A DNA stretch of 64,000 nt from Macrocybe gigantea. Taxonomy: Eukaryota; Basidiomycota; Agaricomycetes; Agaricales; Callistosporiaceae. Below, one piece after another: positions 21,104-31,639 of the stretch. The number at the start of each line of letters is the position of its first letter. The first letter of the stretch is position 1. The position numbers were made by a program, and so were the translations under genes. Under the pieces are notes generated by a model, which did no database searches, had not been told where the DNA came from, and worked only from the letters and a program-made list of their open reading frames with translations. The stretch spans positions 62,001 to 126,000 of the forward strand of contig SJRY01000252.1 of assembly GCA_011319805.1 (NCBI GenBank), written 5' to 3'.

Positions 21104-22958
21104 GATGCGTCGGCCTCCGCATTACGCTGTGGGGAGGCATTAGGATAATTGCTACCTGATCGTTTGCGATCACGTACCAGCTTATAATATTCCTTGATCC
21201 AATCTGGATCAAAGCGATTTTTCCAGAAGGGACACTTCCGGTCATCAGTGGAGTGGTCTCGGCCACAGCTGAGACACTTAGGAGGATGAGGGCAGGGCTG
21301 GCCCGCCGGAGTAGCCTCACGAGGAGGGTTAGCCTTGGGTCGAGCTTTGCAGCAAGATGCCAGGGTGCGATGGTGTTCCTTTCTGTGAGATTCCCCACAG
21401 ATCGGGCAGTGAAGAGATTGCTGGTTGCACTTCAACGCAGAGTGCCCCCAGCGCCAGCAGCGTTCGCAAAGAGGAACTCCCGGCGAAGAGAGAGTGGCCT
21501 TGAATCGGCAACGCCAATTCCTGACCATAACTGTACAATTGTCCAGAGCCTTTACGTTCTGGCCAGTTGACGTGTCTTCGATGTTGAACCAGACGGTTGC
21601 AGTATCGGAATTCTTGGAGTTGCGCATGACATGCGGTACCCCAACAAGAGTAATGAGATCTGAGAAGGAAGAGTCTCGAAGAATCTCGTAAGCCTGCCGG
21701 GCAGTGATAATGCTACCATCGGCATTGAAATAGGGAACGTCGAGCAGTTTCAAATAAGAAACGCTCGTCGGGATTGCGAGCTCGACAGTAGATCCTGCTG
21801 GAGCACAGCGGAGAGCAGCCTCACGCAAAATGCTGAGGTCTTTCAGAGAAGCCACCCTCATCATCAAGCAAGAGAACGAGGAGGCGGAATGATCCTGGAT
21901 AGATTCGCACCGAATCCAGGACTTACCAGAGGTCAACGCCCTATTAAGGGCATTAAGGAGAGCTCCGGCGGCAACAGAATCGTTGTCAGCCGGAAAAGAG
22001 TAGCTGACCCAGACGTTACGACGGGACGGTCCGTGAGAAGTGGACTTCGCCTTCTTCTTAGGTGGTCCAGACGGCTCCCCGGTTGCTTCCTTTTGCAAGG
22101 AGACAATCTTCTCTGCGGGGAGGTGTGGGAATGTCTTTGCCAAGGCTACAATAGCCTCGGCAGGAGTGTTGGCCGGTTGGGCCAAGGCTTGCGCATAGGA
22201 GCGCTTACCGGAAGATGGGCGAGTAGCCCTATTGACTGGAGGAGGCGGTCCACGTCCAGGAGTCCGGGAACGAGATCGCGCACGAGGGGGTGGAGGAGGG
22301 CGGTTTGGGTTCCGAGCTGGTCTCGGAGGCGGGGCGCCCTGGTTCGAACGTGAGTCCTCTGGTCGCACTGTACCGGAGGGGGAGTGATGAGTGGCGGGAT
22401 CAGCAAAGCGAGTTGATTTCCCGCGCGAGGGACGGTGCGCATTTACAATACTCTGCAAGCACGCTCCGAGTTCATGCTGAGGTCCCTGAAGAGTAGGGAC
22501 GGAAAACATGTTAACATCGCCAGCAGTAGCGACCAAGGCCGCAATACCCTCAGCGATGGCATACTGGTAGCCCGCCGGGATGGAGACAGATGCTTTGCCG
22601 ACCTTGAGGATCCAATCCTTAAGGGCGGCGAGGGACTCGGTGGCAGCCTTCGCTTCACCATGAAGGAACCGATGCCCTTCAGGAAAGATCGCAATACCGA
22701 TAGAATTGTCATTATAAGCTGCCTCCGTGGACAGCATCGACGGAGATGGAGGAACGGGGGGTTCGGTAGACCCAGTCCGATTCGAGGGACCAGCGTCGTC
22801 GGTATCCATTAAACCGTCGCCGCCTTGGAAGAGAAGGCTCCTATCCCCCGAGGGGGAAGGAGCGGGGGTCGAGAGGGGCCTGAGGGGGTCCGCCCAGGGT
22901 GCGGGTTTAGCGGTGGAGGCCCACCGCCGCCAACAATGTTGAGCGGATCGTTGCTCAT
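21100..22958 (-). pseudogene. L2 ORF1, nearly intact
   Basis: ATG at 22958-22956 begins MSNDPLNIVGG. One small indel in the Pro/Gly-rich N-terminus (about 22860-22900) breaks the frame. From MDTDDAGPS (22809) on, 569 codons are open to the TGA at 21102-21100. All three zinc motifs are complete: CERCWRWGHSALKC, CPICGESHRKEHH and CLSCGRDHSTDDRKC. This is the best ORF1 in the window. ORF2 starts in the overlapping ATGA. Confidence 0.85.
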
Positions 22959-23157
22959 TGAAAAACTCTAATAAATCGGTGGATTTTCAGCCGATTTTCG
23001 CGATTTTAAAAACGGGGAGTGCTCAAGGATATAGGTATCCGGATCTGCAACCTGATCAAAGATCGTCCCAAGTGTTGTCGCCGTAGAACGAGGAGTGCGA
23101 TTTGTGAGAGTTGTTTACAGTTGTTTACAAGTGGGGGTTGTGGAAAGAGAAGCGTTG

Positions 23158-24840
23158 AACCCCCCTAATGCAGGAGGGCCTACTGTACCCTCTGCTCCCC
23201 CCTCTCCATCTATTCTGTCCACTGAGGCAGCATACAATGACAACAGCATCAGCATCGCGATCTTCTCTGAAGGAGACCAGTTCCTTCACAGTGAAGCTAA
23301 GGCCACAGCTGAATCTCTCGCCACCCTCAAGGCTTGGATCTTGAAGGTCGGCTCATCCTCCGTCTCTATTCCAGCAGGATATCAATATGCTATTGTGGAG
23401 GGCATTGCAACTTTGGTCAGCAGTGCAGGTGACGTCAATATGTTTTCTGTCTCTATGCTTGACGGGCCCCAGCACCCCTTAGGGAGGCATCTGCAAGAAA
23501 TTGTAAATGCCCACCTCCCTCCTCATGGAAAGGCAACTCGTTTTGCTGACCCTCACACCTCTCCTTCTGGCACTGTATGACTGGAAGACTCTCACTCGAA
23601 CATGGGTGCTCGCCCTCCGAGACCACCTTGGAACCCAAACCGCCCCCATCCACCGCAACTGCGGTCCTGCTCCCGAACTCCGGGTTGTGGACCGCCCCCT
23701 CCTGTCAATAGGGCTACTCGCCCTGCTGCTGGCAAGCGCTCGTATGCACAAGCCTTGGCCCAACTAGCCAACACTCCCACTGAAGCCATCGTAGCTTTGG
23801 CAAAGATATTCCCACACCTCCCTGCAGAAAAGATCATCTCCTTGCAAAAGGAAGTGACCGGGGATCCTTCCGGACCACCCAAGAAGAAGACGAAGTCCAC
23901 CGCCCATGGCCCATCCTGACGTAATGTCAGGGTGACCTTTACTTTCCCGGCGGACAATGTGTCTGTTGCCGCTGGGACTCTTCTCTCTGCCTTCAATCGA
24001 GGGCTGACTACTGGCAAATCCTGGATTCGATGCGAATCCATCCAGGACCACTCCACCTCCTCGTTTTCTTGCTTGATGATGAAGGTGGCATTACCCAAGG
24101 ACCTCGGCATTTTGCATGAGGCTGCCCTCTGGTGTGCTCCGGCTGGTTCTACTGTCGAGCTTGCTATTCCTACAAGCATTTCCTATGTGAAACTGCTCAA
24201 CGTACCATACTTCAATGCCGATGGAAGTGTCATCACTGCCTGGCAAGCATACGAGATTCTCCGAGACTCTTCATTCTCGGACCTCATCACCCTTGTTGGA
24301 GTTCCTCGCATCATGCGCAACTCCAAGAATTCTGATACTGCAACCGTTTGGTTCAATATCGAAGATACGTCCACTGGCCAGAACATTAAAGCTCTGGACA
24401 ACTGCACTGTTATGGTCCGGAACTGGCGATGCTGCTTCCACACCGCTCTCTCATCGCCGGGAGTTCCTCTCTGCAAATACTGTTAGTGCTGGGGACACTC
24501 TGCTCTAAAGTGTAACCAACAATCCCTCTGCTGCCCGATCTGTGGGGAGTCCCACAGAAAGGAGCATCATTGCACACTCGCGTCTTGCTGCAAGGCAAGA
24601 CCCAAGGCCAACCCTCCTCATGAGGCAACCCCGGCAGGTCAACCCTGCCCACATGCTCCGAAGTGTCTTAGCTGTGGCAAAGACCACTCCACTGATGACT
24701 GGAAGTGTGCCTTCTGGAAGAACTGTTTTGATCCCGAGTGGATCAAACAACACTATCAGCTGGTATGTGATCGAGCTCGGTCAAGTCCCAAATATTCTAA
24801 TGCCTCCCTGCAGCATAATGCAGAGGCCGACGCATCATGA
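23158..24840 (+). pseudogene. O3 ORF1, main part
   Basis: This continues the N-terminal piece at 18142-18322 after L2 is removed. It has all ORF1 landmarks: AYNDNSISIAIF, KAWILKVG, the PPPPVNRA linker, a basic PKKKTKS, GKSWIRCESIQDHS, and the CCHC-like set. The first motif has TGT TAG TGC TGG (W or R codon to stop) at about 24481, then CPICGESH and CLSCGKDHSTDDWKC. TGA at 23578-23580 and 23918-23920 also interrupt it. It ends AEADAS with TGA overlapping the next ATG. Confidence 0.85.
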
Positions 24841-25072
24841 GTGACACCTCCAGTGGATCAGCCCCAGCTGTTGTCCCTGGGCCGGGCGGTTGCTCCTTGA
24901 TTTCTTCGTTTCATATTTTCTCTCAAAATGTAAATAGGAAATATGTACATATGGACGTTCTCCTCTCCACTCTTGGAGAGGACTATGATATTTTGTTCTT
25001 CCAAGAGCCCGCTTGGAACCTGCTAAGACAAGCCCCATCAGTGCATAACACTGACAGTGAGCCAGTAATCGT
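24837..25072 (+). pseudogene. O3 ORF2 N-terminus (AP endonuclease)
   Basis: ATG at 24837 overlaps the ORF1 stop in ATGA. The frame shows SQNVNRKYVHMDVLLST and FFQEPAWNLLRQAPS, the metal-binding N and E motifs. It ends at the R1 junction, so the rest of ORF2 is missing. Confidence 0.85.
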
Positions 25073-26273
25073 GCGGGGGCTGGTTGGCATAGCGGTAAAC
25101 GCGAGTCAGGTAGTCCTGTGGCTGTGGCAAGCCACGAAGCCGCGGGTTCTAGTCCTGGAGGTAGCATCTTCAGGTTTGCATTCGGAAGTGTCCGGAGCTG
25201 GTTCCACGTGACGCGGGCAGGAAGTATCACGACCCTGTGACAGTTGTTCCCACGAGGGAGGTGACTTGGTCATGTGACTAAGCAGCTGGCACGTGACGTA
25301 AGCTGGGTTATGCGTCACACATGTGACTTACCCCACTATGTGGGTCAAGTGTCACATGACCCTAACTCACGTGCAAGCACGTGATCCCCGATCTAAAAGT
25401 GTAGGGGCCGAAAGGATAAGGGATTATACCGGGAATTGGGCTGATAACCACCCGATGGCGTTTGAGCCAACAGGGCACCCAGTACCGTGTGAGCTGCCTG
25501 AAGTAGGGGTCCACGGAGGTTAGTCATGGCGCAGTACGCTTTGGCGGAAGTAGATCCAGACCCGTTCAGCTAAGGGCTTCCCCTGTGGGAACCTGTCATG
25601 GGAGGACCATGGACCTTGCTGTGATATCGGAGGCCAGTCTGGCAGGCACATGGCAAGACAGAGACCTTGGACAGATGGGGATCCGCGCCCTAAGGGGCAT
25701 CAGCGAACCATCTGCCAGAGGACGGGAAGGCAGGACTGGGGTCGCGCCCCAGACACCGCTGGGCCGTAGCAAGGCTGGACAGTCTCCAGTCCTTGGCTCG
25801 AGAGACCTAACTCCTCTGTCGGTGGCCCTGGGATAATACACCCAGGTTGCCGCTTAAGTTGAATCCGAAGTGCGAACTCCTGGGTTCCGTGGGACTCTGG
25901 GGACCCCAGTGTGTAGGTGAAAGTCCATGCCGACCTACTTGGCAGGCTTAAACGGTTCCCCTTGGCGTGGATGGCCTTGGGGTGCAAGTGTCGGACAAAA
26001 AGCCTTAATCCGGCAGACCGCAGCTGAGTAAGACGGTACCATCCCTGAGTCCACACCCAATTTGGGGAGGCCTCGGCCGTTGGCAAGGGGGGTCCGCAGA
26101 CCAAATAGGGAGGGCGTAAGCCCGACGGATGCACACTGGACCCACATAAGGAGTCCTAGGTTAAGGGTTCCCCTGGGCGTGGATGGCCCTGGGGTGAAAG
26201 TGCTGGACAATAGCCTTAATCTGGCAGACCCACCTAGGTAGCAGCCTCCCCCGCAAGGGGGGGCTAAACTTCG
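25073..26273 (+). repeat. Non-coding repeat R1, copy 2 (longest)
   Basis: It starts with the tRNA-like head, then about 200 bp of CACGTG/CACATG motifs, then a long body. An internal unit near 25955-26015 (GGCGTGGATGGCCTTGGGGTG) recurs at about 26170-26240. CpGs are well kept, so this is a younger copy. It joins LINE L3 at 26273. No coding frame looks conserved. At 1.2 kb it is long for a SINE. Confidence 0.7.
25076..25165 (+). promoter_or_regulatory. R1 tRNA-like head with pol III boxes
   Basis: The A-box-like element TTGGCATAGCGG is at 25085-25095 and the B box GGTTCTAGTCC at 25145-25155. The ~50-nt gap suggests a tRNA with a long variable arm or a duplicated segment. The same boxes occur in the copy at 48566. 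Such heads promote SINE transcription. Confidence 0.5.
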
Positions 26274-27847
26274 AATTAGTACGCCCGCCTCGTCTGGGGG
26301 CGACCCATCTAAAGTGAGAAATCTCGCTTCTTTGTCAGACAGACAGCGTTCTGCGCTTAAGTCCCCACTCAAGGATTTGGTGGATCTGAAACCACCACTC
26401 TTTTTAACCACGGATTATTTTGCGGATGCAAATAACCCGGGCAGGCGGCTTGTCGATGAGTTTGACAGTCGCTTTGAGATTCATAAGTTACTTGGCCGGG
26501 ACGAGGACTCGGTCAAGGCTTATCGCGCATCGCTGGATCAAACACTTACCCAGTGTTCGACCCAGCATGATTGCTCTTATGTGAGTAGTGATGGCTCCGT
26601 GCCTGCGAAAGCAGAAGTGCCATTTAAGCAGTCTGTGTCAGCTTCACGTGTTTATCGCGAGGGCAGGCTGGTTTTCGAAATTCGTCAGCCTGTTGGCAAA
26701 TCAATGAGCGATGATGCCGAGCTTATTGGATTGCGAATGGCAATCCAAAAGGCTATCACACAAGATGGAGTTGACTCCATCGTGTGCTTTCTGGATTCGA
26801 TGAATGCGATTAATCGCATCATCGATTGCAATCCCCACTCTGTGCAGTCGCATTCTATTGCACTTTGTAGATCATTGAAAGCTTGGCTCTCAGAGTCCGA
26901 GCAGCGCCGGATTGAATTCTGGCACGTCCCTTCCAAATGGAAGTGGGCAATACAAGTCGAGGCTCACGAGTTCGCTCGAAGCCTGAACGTTCCTCTGGGG
27001 CTTCATCCCCTTTATACCACCGATGGCCTTCGAAGGGAGGCAGACGATGATATGCATAGCACTTGGTTCCAGAATTCTGGGAACAAGAAATATATTGGTG
27101 CTTCCACTTTTCGTTTTCACGAAGCAGGAAAGCCAAATTCCTATGAACGCCCCTCTCGGAAGAGAATGGGCTTCATGAAGTTAGTGACAGATAATGAGCT
27201 TTACGCTCACTGCTCACGTCTTGCATGTGGCCACGCTCCGATCAATGCATATCGGGCACGGTTTAATTTTGTCGAGAGCGATTTATGCTCTTGCGGACGA
27301 GGGGCTGAGGACTCCGTCCACGTCATGACTCAGTGCCGTAACTGGCACAGACCAACCGAACGCCAGTTTGACGCCTTTGTGCATCACTGGTTCATTAAGT
27401 ACCTGACATCTAATAAGGCTGCAGGTGCTTTCATTCCGGATCCAGGCAGCGGGTGACTGCCGTTCTGTAGCGGAGATCGTCCGGGGCAACCTGGACAATC
27501 TTAAAACAGTTGGGTCAGTGACCGAAGCACTGACCAAGCGGTATGCGAATCGCAAACTCTGCAACAGCATTGTTATAGGTCCTTTTGGACCTTTTACGTG
27601 GAATTGACCACAGCCGGCCCTCTGGGGTTGGGGGACAGTGCTCGAGCGAGTGAGTATGCGTGAGCTCGAGTCCCATAGCTCGAGCGCGGGCACGAGAGGA
27701 CAGGGCAGTGCAGCCCTCTATGTATCTCCCTTCAGTCTGGTTTGCCTCGGACTAGTCGTATTTATAGTAGGTACCTTGGTGTATTTACAAGCGGACTGCC
27801 ACCGTGCACCGCTATATAAATTGTTGAATTAAAAAAAAAAAAAAAAA
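26274..27847 (+). mobile_element. LINE L3, 5'-truncated younger copy
   Basis: It starts within ORF2 (AATTAGTACGCCCG, as at 42908) and ends in poly(A) at 27832-27847. The sequence is nearly identical to 42908-44484 of L4. I could not find a convincing target duplication. The left neighbour is R1, the right one R2. Confidence 0.9.
26314..27456 (+). pseudogene. L3 ORF2 C-terminus: RNase H and zinc motif, open frame
   Basis: The frame is open for 381 codons. RNase H removes RNA from the hybrid; candidate acidic residues lie in VSSDGSVPAK, DDAELIGLRMAIQKA and CFLDSMNAINRI, with a terminal PSKWKWAIQVEAHE segment. The C-terminal zinc motif is CSCGRGAEDSVHVMTQCRNWHRP, and the protein ends PDPGSG with TGA. 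It is truncated at its 5' end, so it lacks RT and endonuclease. Confidence 0.85.
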
Positions 27848-28697
27848 GAACAGGGATACTGGGCATTGGTAAGCCCCACCTACTTTAATTTTCCTGTTCC
27901 TGAGCACATGGTTCGCTGATGCCCAGAGGGCATGGATTCCCAATTGTGTCTCAGGTCTCTGCCTTGCCAGCGTCTAGCCCTAGTATGCACCCCTAGATCT
28001 AAGGCCTAGGCTAGGGAGTTCTACACCCATGCTTAACCTGGTTATGCATGCCCCACAAGGAGATCTCAGGCCTCCACCTGAGCAGTGCTTTACGATCATG
28101 TGGTGGCTACCCCTGGGCCTGGGGACTCCCCAAGTATGCCCAAGGACCGGTCCACACTACCAATACTGACTAATGACCAGGTTCCCAGCCTAATCCAGTT
28201 GGTTAGACTGGGCATGAGATTAACCAGTGGGGGGTGTCCTGTCTTAAGCTCGCAGTCCCAAGAGACTCCCTATTACAGGGTGCGTGGCACCTTCCAGAAA
28301 TGTGCATGCTCTGGAACACCCCATTATAGGGTGTGTATCATAGGTCGGGTGGTTTTCAAGTTCTTCCCCCGCTTACCATGCTCTGTGCTTTCGCTCCCTA
28401 CTTGATCATATGATTAATCACATGACCATTTCAGGCATGGCCTATCAGGGGTCACCTGACCTGCCACTTTGGGCTCCCACGATCATCCCTATCACGTGAC
28501 CAGGTTACCACCCTAGTTATGGAAGGTCACATGACCGTGGTACTGCCTCAGAGTTGATTACCAACCTGAGTTACTGAGCACATGACTGTAACTGATGATG
28601 GGTCACATGCCTATCCCTACTTTCAAGGTACAGGAGATGAGTGGGAATTGAACCCACAACCTTTCCAGTAGCTGCACAGCCACCTCTCCAGTCTTTA
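27848..28697 (-). repeat. Non-coding repeat R2 with tRNA-like head on minus strand
   Basis: No ORF looks real. The left ~90 bp recur in reverse at 49500-49566. 28405-28610 contains many CACATGA, CACGTGA and TCACCTGA motifs. The right end carries a tRNA-like head on the minus strand, so the repeat reads right to left. A LINE fragment follows at 28698. Confidence 0.6.
28631..28688 (-). promoter_or_regulatory. R2 tRNA-like head, shortened
   Basis: On the minus strand an acceptor-like GGAGAGG pairs 6 of 7 with CATCTCC. A good T arm (GTGGG/CCCAC, loop TTCAATT) includes the B box GGTTCAATTCC (28654-28644). Only about 23 nt separate acceptor and T arm, too few for D and anticodon arms, so it is a truncated tRNA-like structure. 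Confidence 0.45.
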
Positions 28698-29192
28698 GGA
28701 TTCCCCACAGATTGGGCATCAGAGGGATTGCTAGTTGCACTTCAAAGCAGAGTGTCCCCAGCGCCAACACCATTCACAGAGAGGAACTCCTGGTAACAAA
28801 AGAGTGGCATGGAACTGGCATCACCAGTTTCTGACCATTACTGTACAATTGTCCAGAGCCTTATGAAGTATGGTACATCAAGCAGTTTCACATAGGAAAC
28901 ACTCATAGGAATAGCAAGCTCAATAGTAGATCTAGCCAGAGCGCATTGGAGAGTGGCCTCACGCAAAATGCCAAGGTCCTTGGGTGATGCCACCTTCATC
29001 ATCTTGTCATCAAGCAAGAGAATGAGGAGGTGGAGTGGTCCTGGATGGACTTGCATTGGATCCAGGATTTACCAGCAGTCAGCCCTCGATTGAAGGCAGA
29101 GAGAAGAGTTCCAGCAGCAACAGAAGTATTGTCTGCAGGGAAAGTGAAGGTCACCCTGACATTATGTCAGGATGGGCCATGAGAGGTGGACT
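28698..29192 (-). mobile_element. Old LINE fragment, ORF1 part (minus)
   Basis: The reverse complement encodes pieces of ORF1: CPICGE-like, the GVPLC knuckle region, KVASPKDLGILREA, and the region before GPPKKK. There is an internal deletion near 28862. It meets the next, oppositely oriented LINE at 29192. No poly(A) or duplication visible. Confidence 0.75.
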
Positions 29193-31639
29193 TCTCAAAA
29201 TGTAAATAGGAAATATGTACATATGGATATTCTCTTCTCCACTCTTGGAGGGGATTATGATATTTTGTTTTTCCAATAGCCTGGTTGGAACCTGCTAAGT
29301 CATGCCCTGTCAGCACATAGTACTGATAGTGAGCTAGTAATTGGAGGACCCAATCATCCTGACTGGACTTGTATTGTTCACTGCTCATCATATGAGGATC
29401 CCCTCATGTGATAGCATATGTTCACAACTGCCTACAGTAGCTACACCCATCCCTTAGACATGATCTTGTGGATAGTCACAATCTCATGGTTTATTAGCTT
29501 CTCCATCCCAGGAGAACCTCTATTTCTTGCAAACACCTACTCTGATATAGATGGAAGCACCATTCACCTACTACATGATTGTGCAGAAAGACCTGAGTTC
29601 CCTAACCTGGCTTATTTGGGTGGGGACTTCAATTGTCATTATGAATTCTGGAATAGAGTTCATACTTCACAGCGTATATGAGGGGAGATGCTGTGTAATG
29701 CAGCACTTGACCTTGGGTTAGAATGGGTGGAGCCATCTAATCATAGCCTGACCTTTGTTTCCCACAATCCAGAGCTTCGGCCCTCGCTCATTGATTTGGT
29801 GTTCACCCCTATTGATATGGCTGGGCTGGCACCAGTTATTGTTGATGACTTGAGGCTGACTTCAGACCATTGTCCGCTGTCACTTTCATTAGACGTTCCA
29901 CTGTTGGACCTCTCTGATCCACACTGGACTCTTCCAAATGACAGTGTGCTAGAATTCATCTCTGACATTACTGGTGATCTACTCGGTATGGACTTGGTGC
30001 CAATCGAGTCATCAGACAATTTGGAGAGCATCCTCCACACTCTATCCAGATCAGTCAACTGTGCTTGGGATCTCCATTCTAAGGAGTCCAAGCTATTAAA
30101 GCAGAGCAAAGGCTGGTGGAACCAGCACTGTTCCAAAATTTTAGACACCTTCAGACAGACACAGTCTGAAGATGACCATCACAGCTGGTGCTGAGCTGTT
30201 AAAAATGCTAAATACACCTTCTTTGATCAGTCAATTTGAATAAACTCAATGATCTCGAGCCACATCCAACTTAGGACTGGGTCCCATTCTCTGCTGCAGA
30301 ACTCTAAGAGTCCTTAGAGCCCAATACCAAACACATCCACTCCAGGACCTGATCATTTGTCCTGTGGCCATGTTAAACAGCTTGTGAAATTCCCTCACTT
30401 GGCTGATTTCATCCTGAACATTGCCAACACATGTTTGGAACTGGGTCATTGGCCCTCTTACTTCAAGCAGAGTCTGTCAGTCATCATTCTGAAATCTGAC
30501 AAGCCTGCATATGACACTCCAAAGGCCTTTCATCTGATTGTGCTTTTGAATATCCTTGGCAAACTCATTGAGAAGATGCTAGCATGATATATGCAGTATG
30601 AAGCGATCAAATTTGCTGTTTTCGACCCGAAGCAGTTCGGCAGCATCTGGCAGAACTCTACAGGGGACGCTAGTATCTTCTTGACCCATATTGTCTGGCA
30701 AGGCTGGCTAAAGGGTCTTAAAATGAGTGTCATCACATTTGATGTTGCTCAATACTTTCCCTTGCTCAACCATCATATGTTGGTGAGGATATTGCAATAT
30801 AGAGGATTTGCACATTAAGTATCAAATTTCTTTGAGTCATATCTCATCAGGCTTCAAACTTCTTATACCTGGTGTAGTGCTATCTTGTCTGAGTTTGATG
30901 CCAATGTTGGTGTTGGCCAAGGCTCAGCTCTATTCCCTGTGCTCGTTGCTATCGCGTGGCCTGCAGACACGTGCCAATCAATGCATATCAAGTGTGGTTC
31001 AACTTTGTCAAGAGTGATGAATGCTCCTGCAGACAGGGATCTGAAGACCCTGTCCATGTCATGACCCTGTGCCATAATTGGACCAGGCCAGCCGAACGCC
31101 AGTATGATGCCTTTGTGTATTCCTAGTTTGTTAAGTACCTTACATCGAATAAGGCTGCAGGTGCTTTTATCCTGGATCCGGGGGGCAGGTAACTGCCTCT
31201 TTGCAGCAGGGGATACTTAGGGTTATGGCTCCTTGCAGGGCCTTTGCGTGGAAGTAACTGCAGCCTGCCTTTGGGCTGGGAAACCCAGAGCATCAATTCA
31301 GCAGGATGTTTGACAAAAGCAGACACCAAGCTTCATTGCGATTCGCAGGCTCTGCGACACTTGTTCGTTATGAGTCCTTTTGGACCCTTTGACCACATCT
31401 GGCTCCTAGGAGCTAGGGGATGCAGGCCTAGCAGGTGAGTCAGCATGAGCGTGCACCTAAATGGTGCATGCACAGGCAGGAGACAACAGGGTTAGTGCAC
31501 CCTCCATGTACATCTCCTCAGTCTGGTCTTATGCAGACTAGTTATATTTATCAGAGGTACCTGTGTGTATTTACAAGTAGACTGCCATTGAGCACTGCTA
31601 TATAAATTGTTGATTTAAAAAAAAAAAAAAAAAAAAAAA
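29193..31639 (+). mobile_element. Old LINE O6 with two internal deletions
   Basis: It has the endonuclease (GGDFNCHYEFWN at about 29620, LTSDHCPLS), part of RT (PGPDHLSCGHVKQL, FKQSLSVIILKSDKPAYD, FDVAQYFPLLNHHML), then a C-terminal zinc region (CSCRQGSEDPVHVMTLCHNW), 3' UTR and poly(A) at 31617-31639. Deletions lie near 30232 and near 30940, where RT after GQGSAL-like sequence joins directly to ACRHVPINAYQ. CpG-poor and full of stops. Its poly(A) abuts Gypsy-B copy 2. Confidence 0.85.

Larger units (their letters stand above)
18323..23157 (-). mobile_element. LINE L2, younger copy with RT core deleted
   Basis: The minus-strand insert starts with T18-20 (the poly(A) reversed, about 18323-18342) and ends at the family 5' end ACGCTTCTC (23155) plus two bases. 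The 14-bp duplication AACCCCCCTAATGC lies at 18309-18322 and 23158-23171. It sits inside ORF1 of old LINE O3, whose frame joins across the site. ORF1 and the endonuclease are nearly intact. About 1.5 kb of ORF2, from RT after FILNI to just before the RNase H domain, is missing at 19620. Confidence 0.95.
17944..25072 (+). mobile_element. Old LINE O3 (5' UTR, ORF1, start of ORF2), interrupted by L2
   Basis: The segments 17944-18322 and 23158-25072 are one plus-strand element split by L2. The 5' UTR holds the tandem GTAAACA motifs (17966-17985) and the GAAAATC repeats seen in younger copies. The ORF1 ATG has become ATA near 18142. ORF2 breaks off in the endonuclease at 25072, where repeat R1 begins. 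TGA stops mark CGA sites. Confidence 0.9.

Noticed and set aside
22146..22958. Long open frames antisense to LINE ORF1 and ORF2
   Set aside because: They mirror GC-rich, Pro/Arg-rich coding on the other strand and recur with every LINE copy. They are shadows, not genes.
26274..27847. Target duplication for LINE L3
   Set aside because: No repeated sequence of useful length flanks it; the left side is R1 and the right side R2.
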